NCBI RefSeq assembly: GCF_932276165.1
Contig: NC_063982.1
Span: forward strand, 5,907,501-5,971,500
Origin: Plutella xylostella
Lineage: Eukaryota > Arthropoda > Insecta > Lepidoptera > Plutellidae
Direction: 5' to 3'
Length of the DNA stretch: 64,000 nt
Part shown: positions 55,549 through 64,000 of the stretch, piece after piece
Numbering within the stretch: position 1 is the first letter of the stretch
Layout of the letters: each line of letters begins with the position of its first letter
Program-made: the position numbers and the translations under genes
The notes under the pieces: generated by a model
Seen by the model: the letters and a program-made list of their open reading frames with translations, nothing else
What the model was told of the DNA's origin: nothing
The model's database searches: none

Positions 55549-55770
55549 CTAAATCCCCACGAGAGGACGATAGCGTCGCGGCGTTGACTGCCTCGGACGA
55601 ATCACGCGTCGACGGGTTGTCCTAGGACTCTGCCTTGGTCTCAGTGGGGCAACAAGTATTGGGCTTCTTCCGACGACAGGGCATCTTGGGCTTCGTCCAA
55701 CGACAGAGCGTCTTGGGCTCCCCACATGTGCAGAATAGGTCGTAGGAGATTCTACACCATGTACGGACAT
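55549..55770 (-). CDS. Small Arg/Ser/Pro-rich ORF in E1 (73 residues)
   Basis: The frame MSVHGVESPT...YRPLVGI is repeated in E2 (58799-59020, plus) with one residue changed (MSVHSVES). It has internal repeats (VGSPRRSVVGRSPRCPVVGR). No family known. Preservation may simply reflect how recently E1 and E2 diverged, so coding status is doubtful. Confidence 0.3.
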   Translation of the reverse strand: MSVHGVESPTTYSAHVGSPRRSVVGRSPRCPVVGRSPILVAPLRPRQSPRTTRRRVIRPRQSTPRRYRPLVGI

Positions 55771-56344
55771 TTATTTATGGCAGTTAACCTGCCGTGGGGT
55801 CCATCGGCAGGCTTGTTTAGGTCCCCATTCCTGTAAATAGTACGAATAGATTAGGTCTAGTAAAATATTATTTATTCCTACAATTTTACCTTAAGTTATC
55901 GTAAACATAATAAGTATATAGGTAGGTAGGTACTTACCTTTCCATAAAATCTACAATTAGGTACTTCGAATTGCGATGCACTTGTGAGGATCATTCTTAA
56001 TTTTATAATTTTTATAAATAAAAGCTTGTAAACCAAATTTCAGTTTGTTTTTGTTAGAGTCATTGACATTGATTGACATATATATTTTGGTTAGAGTCAT
56101 TGACATATAATATACGAAAATCAAGACGCCAAAATGACATGTGTGTTTGCCCTTTCTTTTTACAAGCGCTAGAAAGAGGTAAAGTATCTAGAGTGAAGTT
56201 CGCACAATCGAGTTGTAGCATAAACGATATCGCATGAACTATAATAAAAAAATGTAACTCATACTACCAATTAACTTGGAAACTAATAGTTTGGCGTGCT
56301 TACGATTTCTATCAACGTTGACATATATTGCAAGCCCGTACTAG

Positions 56345-56803
56345 ACGCTCTGGTGGTGTCTTTTGGCCTGCTGAGAAAGGGCAGCCATTCAGAGATGCTA
56401 ATGTTGACTGGCCATGCTTCGGCAGTTGTGAATTTGTCGAAGATTGAAGTAGGGATTCCAATCTTAAATGACGCATATGTGTCACGTTTAGAAGCAATTA
56501 ATTCGGCTGTGTACTGACCTTCTGCGTGGATTCCACGGAGGTGTTCAATTACATCCTCTGGTTTCGTCGATTTCTTGAAGAAGCAACCGTGGAGATGTTT
56601 GTGAACATCAACTCCTTTGATGGTCGTATTTTGTGCCGAGCCCTGGATGGCAGCAATTGATGGCTTCCGTTTGCGTCGGCTGACCGTAGTCCATTTTTCG
56701 TTATTATTCGGTTTTTCATTTGGAACGTTGTCGAGGTTATTAGTAATGGCCGTTATTGGTGTTGAGGGCGTCGTTGGTGGAGTGGCGATCGGTGTTTGTC
56801 GGC
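56345..56803 (-). pseudogene. LINE D ORF1, C-terminal part
   Basis: About 150 residues: EKWTTVSRRKRKPSIAAIQ, then DVHKHLHGCFFKKSTKPEDV, then ASFKIGIPTSIFDKF and ISISEWLPF. The layout matches LINE A/B ORF1 (EWKIV, QAWSF, FIIGI, YSDWF). It is bounded by F on the N-terminal side and E1 on the other. Confidence 0.82.
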
Positions 56804-57204
56804 CGTCTTCGCATGGGCGTACCCAGGTAGGGGCAGGGGGGGGCAGCTGCCCCCCCCTAGCCCTCTCGAACCTGAGTTTTTTTTCTATCATACCTATGTT
56901 AAAAAAAACAATTTGTTGTTTTTCGAACCCGTAAAACTAAGGGTGTATTCTACGAGTGATTTCATCGAGAAAACACCCCGGTGTCAAATCTCAATATTCT
57001 AGAAATAGCAGCCATTTGAAAGTTTTAGATACTTAGTTTTCATAAAAAATCATATGTAGAGATTTAAACGCCTCACGAACATGAAATAAAATTATTTTAC
57101 CCGCAAAAAGTCATCTCTATCCAATAAAAATATGCAAAATTGCTAATAAGTTACATAAAATAAGTTACAAGCAACTAATCTAGTTGTTTTGATAAAAAAA
57201 AACA

Positions 57205-57675
57205 GCAAAAATTTACATTTACTTGAATAACTTTGAAAATAGCCCCCATTTGATGGTATTTTTATGAAAAATATTGAAAGTTCCAAAACACGCCTAAGGG
57301 CGAGGCCACAACACCGCGTTGCGATGTCGCATAGCAAAAATCTGCGACTGTTTTGGTAGTTTTCCCATACTAAATGCTTGATTACTGTCGCAGATTTTTG
57401 CGATTCGCCGTCGCAACGCAGTGTTGTGGCCTGGTCCTAACGGAGCGCCGCAGCTCGGGTAGCAATCCATTGAGTGAAAGAGTTCTGATTGTAAATGAAA
57501 TCAACTTACATGAGCTCCGTTAGGTGTGTACTTCAATAATTCTTGACTGCCTCGACGTACAGATACGGTTTTGGTATCATTTTTTAGCTTATTTCAAATA
57601 CTTTTTATTAAATACATAAAATACCATCAAAGCTATTTTCAAAGTTATTCAAGTAAATGTAGATTTTTGCTGTTT
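57205..57675. repeat. Nested foldbacks in element F
   Basis: Outer arms 57205-57268 and 57613-57675 (CAGCAAAAATTTACATTTAC / GTAAATGTAGATTTTTGCTG). Inner element 57294-57440 has ~55-bp arms (GAGGCCACAACACCGCGTTG / CAACGCAGTGTTGTGGCC). Confidence 0.78.
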
Positions 57676-58228
57676 TCGTGAATTTTCAAAACTCGTAGAA
57701 CAAAATTTGTTCAGGATGGCCCCCTGGGTCACCCCCTTTCGGCTTAGTATACCCTTTTTGCAACACGCTGTATATCTATAGGGATCTTGACCAATAACTC
57801 GATTATCCTGAGAGCTGTAGAATACCTCTCCATCCATAGTATCTCATGACATGTTGCCCCCTTACTGCTACGTTTACTTGTATAATCTAAGCAGGGAATA
57901 TATATGGCTGTTGGTGTCACATTTAATATACTTTCACGTGTTTGGGACCCTGGCTGTTGGTTCATGGTACAAGAAGTACAATTATTATGATAAAATACTA
58001 CCTAATGCAATTTTGTGCGGTTGTACGTTTTGAACCTGAACTGCACATTTGTGCGTAGCTGTTTTGTCGAACAAATATTATCATAGAATCAATGTGTTTT
58101 GCAAACATTACTATGCTTACAACAAATAAGAATGTATTAGGTATAATACTGTAGCAAAAAAAATATGTAAAGATAAATAACTTCAACTGCAAAATAACAT
58201 TAATTTCTTAACTCACCCGAGCGTCTAG

Positions 58229-59857
58229 TACGGGCTTGCAATATATGTCAACGTTGATAGAAATCGTAAGCACGCCAAACTATTAGTTTCCAAGTTAATT
58301 GGTAGTATGAGTTACATTTTTTTATTATAGTTCATGCGATATCGTTTATGCTACAACTCGATTGTGCGAACTTCACTCTAGATACTTTACCTCTTTCTAG
58401 CGCTTGTAAAAAGAAAGGGCAAACACACATGTCATTTTGGCGTCTTGATTTTCGTATATTATATGTCAATGACTCTAACCAAAATATATATGTCAATCAA
58501 TGTCAATGACTCTAACAAAAACAAACTGAAATTTGGTTTACAAGCTTTTATTTATAAAAATTATAAAATTAAGAATGATCCTCACAAGTGCATCGCAATT
58601 CGAAGTACCTAATTGTAGATTTTATGGAAAGGTAAGTACCTACCTACCTATATACTTATTATGTTTACGATAACTTAAGGTAAAATTGTAGGAATAAATA
58701 ATATTTTACTAGACCTAATCTATTCGTACTATTTACAGGAATGGGGACCTAAACAAGCCTGCCGATGGACCCCACGGCAGGTTAACTGCCATAAATAAAT
58801 GTCCGTACATAGTGTAGAATCTCCTACGACCTATTCTGCACATGTGGGGAGCCCAAGACGCTCTGTCGTTGGACGAAGCCCAAGATGCCCTGTCGTCGGA
58901 AGAAGCCCAATACTTGTTGCCCCACTGAGACCAAGGCAGAGTCCTAGGACAACCCGTCGACGCGTGATTCGTCCGAGGCAGTCAACGCCGCGACGCTATC
59001 GTCCTCTCGTGGGGATTTAGGCCATTTATGTAATGGATAACTATATAAGTAATAAATGATTATTTTTAAACATTTATTTTTCATTTCTAAGGGTGCTTAC
59101 GTAAAGAATCGGGTTCCCTGTATCTACCCGTACCGGTAACTTGATTAGGTATCGCTCACTGAGAAATTTAAAAACGTGAAATGCTCTAGCGCACTCGCTG
59201 AAAGATAAACAGCAGGTTACCGGTACGGGTAGATACAGGTAACCAGTATCTCTATGTAAGCTCCCTATTGGTGATATACATTGGTTCAGTGCCTGGACGC
59301 AGTAAGGCAGATTTCACGACACAGTCGCATTGGACTTGGTTGAAAATAGCGTCCAAGCGGGATGAGTACCAACATAGTACTCTACTGGGTCCAGTCACTG
59401 AACCAATATAAACTATCTCTAATAACAAGCACTATTCCTGCCATCATTACTCCGCATTCTTAAGTTTGTGTTAGTTCCTAGTGGTTAATAGGGTTTCCTC
59501 TGCCTCTGCAGCCATTCGCCACGCAAAATATGATCGCTGATAGTCACAAATTAAATTCTAACTAGATCCTAACCAACAACAAAAACGCTTCTCACCTACA
59601 AATTTTCAGTGAGAGCAACAACTATGAAAGTTTTCGAATTCGTTGAAGCTGACTACCTAAGATCTGTCAAACATGTAACTCGTACTACCAAAAAGCTATA
59701 ATTTACACGTAAACTTATTTCGTTTTTTAAAACTACGATTTGAAATAACTCATACTACCAATTTTAGTTTATGATAGTTTCCGCTAGAGGCGCTGCTTGT
59801 AAATGTATGGAAGAAAACTGAAACTATAAACGTTGTGTCAACTATCAACAACCTATA
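58229..59857. mobile_element. Element E2: 1629-bp inverted copy of E1
   Basis: Bounded by CTAG (58225-58228, 59858-59861). It reads as the reverse complement of 54712-56340 with only scattered differences. Similarity to E1 extends six bases past CTAG on each side (GAGCGT and ACGTAC). It lies within element F. Confidence 0.85.
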
Positions 59858-60199
59858 CTAGACGTACCGGTGTCAGGATCAATGTACGCCGGCACTTTCG
59901 TCGCCTGTCACCGGCAAACTGACTTCAAATATCAACCACAATTTTTTTAGGCATTAAAAACAATATGGACAAACGATGCGTTTCGGTTCAAAGGGGCGAA
60001 ATAAGTGTAACGCTAAAAAAAAATTACAAAATCAACCGTACATTCGTATCACTCAGGTTCGAAAGGGCTAGAAGATAAAATAAACGTAAATTTTCCTGCC
60101 AAGTGGGAATTAAAAACGTGTTACCTACTCTGCGCAAAATGAAACAGGTATGAGCTGCCCCTCCCTAGCTGAAATCCTGGGTACGCCCTTGCGTCTTCG

Positions 60200-60531
60200 G
60201 ACAAAGTCGTTTTACGCGAAGTGAGCGCCGGGCTAGCATTGGCTGTTCGGTTTCCAACACGGACAGCGGCTGCAGCGCTAATCGTGGGTGTAGCTTTTTT
60301 GCGTGTTGGGCGCGTTGTTTGCTGCGGCGGCGCTGTAGCCGCTGCTGATTGCGTGGTGCTCGATGTTTTGGAGGTACTTTGCAAAACAAGTTGGTTAATT
60401 GCGAGTGACTGGGTTTTTATTAGGGCATTTTGGTCACAAATTTATGTTTCCAATGCACTAACTTTAGTCGTAAGTGATGCTACGGTACCTACTAATCCTT
60501 GCACAACACTTTCGAGGGCTTTGTATGCCAT
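60200..60531 (-). pseudogene. LINE D ORF1, N-terminal part with premature stop
   Basis: ATG at 60531-60529, then MAYKALESVVQGLVGT, TTKVSALET, a TAA at 60442-60444, and the frame continues ICDQNALIKTQS. The layout matches the N-terminus of LINE B ORF1 (TKVSALE... region). The Ala/Thr-rich linker follows, up to the F insertion. Confidence 0.8.
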
Positions 60532-60854
60532 TTTTCCACGGGTTTTGATTTAATAAATCGGAGCGTGATGTTCGCGTGTGGGTACGAGACACAGACGATG
60601 TTAATCCGAGACACAGACGATGTTAATCCTTACGCATACTAAAGTATAACTTACTGACTTACTTCGCCATTAGTACCTACATACTAATGGCAAAGGTTTA
60701 ATACTGAATTGGCTTGTAGGGGGTGTGATTTTTTTTTATAAGTACCCACTTATGAAACATCGTGAGGTGAATATTAGAAAAATATCAAATCAGTCAATCC
60801 AAAAAGGAGCCCATGAAACCTGTTGTCAATGCATGAACCCATAGCAACTGCAAG

Positions 60855-60951
60855 CTACGAACTGCTACGGCTGGACTCGTAGCGCTACGAACTGCTACGG
60901 CTGGACTCGTAGCGCTACGAACTGCTACGGCTGGACTCGTAGCGCTACGAA
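60855..60951. repeat. 30-bp minisatellite, just over three copies
   Basis: Unit CTACGAACTGCTACGGCTGG-ACTCGTAGCG, starting at 60855, 60885, 60915 and, partly, 60945. Each junction forms the palindrome CGTAGCGCTACG. Confidence 0.93.
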
Positions 60952-63377
60952 GTTGCTACACCGTCGCCGTAGGCATAACAACAATAAAATTGATACCGAC
61001 GAAGTCCGACAATCGTATTAGGTAGGTACATATAGTAAATATTTAAAAACACAAATATAAGAACAGCGTGTAAACAGCCACCGTGTTGATCCGGCGCCGG
61101 ACGCCGGAACCGGAAGTGCCCGGATCCGGAACTACGAAGACAAGAAAATACACAAGACAAGATTGCTCAATGAGTTGTGGAAAGTGGTTAAAAAACTGTT
61201 AGTTTATTTGGTGAAAGAATTTACGAAGAATAGTTAGCGTAAATAACATACCATTGGATCTAAAAAAACAAATCACCATTAAAAACTTAAAAACTAAATT
61301 AAAACAAATTATTTCACAAAATAAAAATCTATGGGAAAGTCTTCATTAAAATAAAATTCACTCTGTATAACGCACCTATCTCACTAGAATCAAAGAACTA
61401 TCTTGCCTTGCAAATCTCACTCGTAATGAGTGGTAATTACAGTCCATAAGGATTATTATTGCCACTCGTAAAACATAACTTGTATCATATTTTACAAAAT
61501 CAATTATTTATATTTACACCTTTGCACATAATAATTGCTAGTATGACCGTTGTAAAATAAATATTACCTAAGATTTATAAATCTGTTGCTAGGTTCTATC
61601 TTACCTATGCAATAAAATTAGTAATCAGCTACTGACGTACAGTCGGCTGCTTTAGTAGCTGTGTAGCTGTAGCGTTAAATTTGCTATTTACTCTTGATTT
61701 ACTTGATTATACATAAAAAGACACATAATCTGGCTTATTATTTAACGGTCGAAAGAAAAAAGAACTTTTAAAGCACCAAAAGTTTAGATTTTTTATGATT
61801 TAGGTTTGACACCAGCTGTCATCCCATCCCATACATTTTGGAGCTCTCCAAACGGGCCTATTATATTTCGACGACTGTAACCACTACACCACCCGGTCGT
61901 CGCATAGCGCCTACGTATTTGGATTTGAATCTCAAATCCTTCAGGACACTGTTATTATTATGAACCCGGCCACTAGAGAACCATTACCTACTCCAATTTA
62001 GTGTGCACCGTAAATAAAACATTCATTGGTCATTTCGGCTTCATTCAATCAATTTTAACGTTAATGGCGCATTTCTATTTTTACATTTTTTACATCGGTA
62101 GTAAGTGGGAGGGGTGGAATAGCCGGATAAAATAGCTGAAATGGGGTATTTTCAGTTGAATTTTTGACTAATTACTTAATAGTATGAACACATTTTTGTT
62201 TGCTATTAAGTAAATACTTAAGGTCAGCATGGATACATATAAAGACTTATTTAATTAATAATAGAGTTAAATAAGTTAATGAATATGCTTATATCCGTTT
62301 CACGGGGGCAGGTAACTGTACTTTGCAACTTTAAAACTTTGGTTCCTACCTAACTACCTACTCTTAAATTTATTTTAGCCGTGAAGATAGTACTTACTTA
62401 TTGCTTTATACTATAAATAATAAGAAGTCGCAGCGTCTGTTTGTTTGTTTGTCCCGGGCGAGCGTCCGGCTCCGGGGGGTCAAATGAAGTGGTTTGTTTT
62501 GAGAAACAACGAGGAACGGCTTTAAAACGATACAATTAGATCGTTTCATTTATTTATTTAAAGTCCTTCACCCCGGGTCGGGAGTCGGGATGACAAAATA
62601 CTGTTTCTTTAAACTTAAATAGGTCGTGCCGACTGTAGTTCTATGGCCCTTTCTAAGTAGATTGGCATCCAATTTCAAACCTTTCTTTTTTATTTATACA
62701 AGGTGTAAATATGTATACACTCTATAAATTATAAATAGCAAGGGACGTAAGTACTATCTACTTGCTCTTAACTTAACTCCACTACCTATATTTCCTACCA
62801 GTGGAAACTTGTAATGACTTGCTGTTATTTATTTTAATATGTATTAGGTACTCAACATTGTAATAGTCGCTAGTTTTCCGAACAAAATAAAATAAATAAA
62901 TAAATAAACTAATAAATATAAGACCAACATTATGCTAAATTCGTTGTGGTCCGAAGAACAATATATAACGAGATGAAATTCTACTATAGTTTTTAGTTGA
63001 GAAAATGGACAGGTAATTAATGTAGCATGGGACGCCCTACAGCCCGCTGCTGGGTAATTTCGTTGGTCGATATAATGTTATAAATAAACGCAAAGAAAGA
63101 GTTATTGTATAAAGGACGTAACAACAGCAGATTTGTGTGTCGCTATGCAGTTAGGTAAGTATTTAGTTTTTTTTTTAACATTACGCACTAGCGCACTACA
63201 CTAGTAAGTTACCTATAAATATCATATCAAGTACTTAACAACTTATATTAAGTATAATGTTGAATGAATTTTGATGAAGTTACTGTTACTTATCTACTAA
63301 AACCAACTTTTATTTAGCTTCTCCATAGAAACTTTTTATAGTTAGTCACGTGACTTTACTATGGAAAATAGTAGTTA
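60952..63377. other. Intergenic, largely unrecognised
   Basis: A minus-strand SINE-head remnant is at about 61865-61905 (AACCACTACACCACCCGGTCGTC). Otherwise AT-rich, with no gene supported on either strand. Confidence 0.45.
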
Positions 63378-63590
63378 TAGTGCGACAAACTTATCTGTTC
63401 CGGTGAGAGCGAACTAAATTGATCCATATCTCATTATTTACCAATGAATTATATATTGATATAGATTAGATGGGTTTATTTAAACCACAAGAGCGAATTA
63501 CCACTACTGGCAAACTTAAAATCTTATAGAATGAAGAAATATTACACATTTTCGTGAGCTGTCACCGGACCAGATAAGTTTGTGGCACTG
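63378..63590. mobile_element. Tc1/mariner-type MITE, AGTGCGACAAACTTATCTG family
   Basis: 213 bp, ends TAGTGCGACAAACTTATCTG and CAGATAAGTTTGTGGCACTG, TA flanks at 63376-63377 and 63591-63592. A fragment of the same family is at 26468-26565 in a host intron. Confidence 0.82.
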
Positions 63591-63829
63591 TACCTACCTA
63601 TATTTTTCACGAATTTCTTAAAGCTACACCATAGATACATAGGTCACATTTATAAGATGTTTAGAATGACCCCCTGAGTTACCCCTAACTAGTTACACCA
63701 CTTTTCAACATCCTGTACCTAGGTAACAGGTGAGTAAATTCTAATAAGTAAAATCTTCCGAAATCAAACCTTATCAGTAGGTACAGTTGGGATTATTGCA
63801 CACGTAATAAAAATAAACTTACCTATATA

Positions 63830-64000
63830 GTGTCCGGTAGATGGCAGTAAACCCGAGGCGAGGCCGGGTCGGGGTAGTTTTGCCGCGGCCGAGGCTGTGG
63901 CTCGCTTTATATCGCAGGAGTGCAGGTAGGTGGAGGTATAGCGGCGGCGCGACGCATGCGCGGAGGCAGGTACCTACTCCCACTGATTATGGCAACAACG
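63830..64000. other. GC-rich right edge
   Basis: A sudden CpG-rich stretch (GAGGCGAGGCCGGGTCGGGG, GCGGCGGCGCGACGCATGCG) after AT-rich DNA. It could be an exon or promoter region of a gene beyond the window, but no splice site or frame is decisive. Confidence 0.3.

Larger units (their letters stand above)
54712..56340. mobile_element. Element E1: 1629-bp transposon, inverted partner of E2
   Basis: Bounded by CTAG on both sides (54708-54711, 56341-56344). Ends TATAGGTTGTTGATAG and, reversed, TACGGGCTTGCAATATA are imperfect inverted repeats of about 35 bp. Subterminal TTGGTAGTATGAGTTA occurs inverted near both ends. It contains nested MITEs at about 55163-55288 and 55304-55478 and one small frame (55549-55770, minus). 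E2 at 58229-59857 is the same length in reverse orientation. Superfamily not recognised; no transposase is visible. Confidence 0.8.
56812..60191. mobile_element. hAT-like element F, non-autonomous, containing E2
   Basis: Inverted ends CATGGGCGTACCCAGG and CCTGGGTACGCCCTTG, with the 8-bp duplication CGTCTTCG (56804-56811, 60192-60199). Excising one duplication rejoins LINE D ORF1 as LSEDGRQTPIA. No transposase is readable. It contains a perfect G8-CAGCTG-C8 palindrome (56836-56857), two nested foldbacks (57205-57675 and 57294-57440), a mariner-like MITE end (about 57685-57775) and element E2. Confidence 0.82.
50321..60575 (-). mobile_element. LINE D: Jockey/CR1-like LINE expanded by five insertions
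   Basis: Minus-strand order: ORF1 start (60531-60200), ORF1 rest (56803-56345), ORF2 endonuclease (54700-53151), reverse transcriptase (52625-51166), 3' UTR, and a TTGAA-repeat tail (50321-50341). Each break is filled by an element with its own duplicated target: hAT-like F at 56812-60191, E1 at 54712-56340, hAT MITEs at 52634-53142 and 50435-50943. Inside F lies E2. Removing them restores colinearity with LINE A/B-type elements. ORF1 has an in-frame stop at 60442-60444. Confidence 0.88.

Noticed and set aside
56617..57002. Plus-strand open frames over the ORF1 fragment and element F
   Set aside because: They are antisense to LINE D ORF1 and cross the F insertion boundary.
60855..60951. A CRISPR array
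   Set aside because: Direct tandem units without spacers, in a eukaryotic genome.

Overview
This is eukaryotic nuclear DNA, most likely from a moth or butterfly. The evidence is spliced genes with GT-AG introns, TC...CTAG Helitrons of the Lep1 type, tRNA-derived SINEs, RTE and Jockey/CR1-like LINEs with pentanucleotide tails, many TA-, TAA/TTA- or 8-bp-flanked MITEs, and an insect RYamide neuropeptide gene. No prokaryotic feature was seen. The species cannot be named from the sequence alone.

Layout. (1) 1-12430 is a stack of nested transposons. A minus-strand LINE (LINE A, tail near 1376, 5' end near 12430) was hit by a plus-strand RTE LINE (4595-11266, 11-bp target duplication). The RTE was then hit by a Ty3/gypsy retroelement (5139-10932, identical 100-bp LTRs, 4-bp duplication). 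Two LINE 3'-end fragments also interrupt LINE A. A second LINE of the same family (LINE B) leaves the window at the left edge. (2) 13268-37766 holds the last 21 coding exons (plus strand) of a large host gene. Every splice phase agrees, giving 1782 residues to the stop. I do not recognise the protein. It begins here with a Myb/SANT-like segment, has a Cys-rich block, and has long acidic disordered exons with four SUMO-interaction-like motifs, so it is probably nuclear. Its introns are full of LINEs, SINEs, MITEs and Helitrons, and two exons have tandem decayed copies. (3) 38220-47200 is intergenic, with MITEs, a Helitron and a LINE fragment. (4) 47208-48721 (minus strand) is a complete four-exon RYamide neuropeptide precursor of 112 residues. 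Its exons are too short to stand out as open reading frames. (5) 50321-60575 is one minus-strand LINE (LINE D) expanded to about 10 kb by two identical 509-bp hAT MITEs, a 3.4-kb hAT-like element and two inverted 1629-bp copies of an unclassified element. (6) 60576-64000 has a minisatellite, a MITE and a GC-rich right edge.

Only two host genes are supported, and they are convergent (plus then minus) with no sign of working together. Most of the biology is transposon succession, and target-site duplications give the order of many insertions. The observations most worth a second look are the RYamide gene, a MITE carrying a fragment of that gene's own exon 2, the small myristoylation-motif membrane ORF upstream of gag in the young gypsy element, and the paired 1.6-kb inverted copies at a palindromic target.
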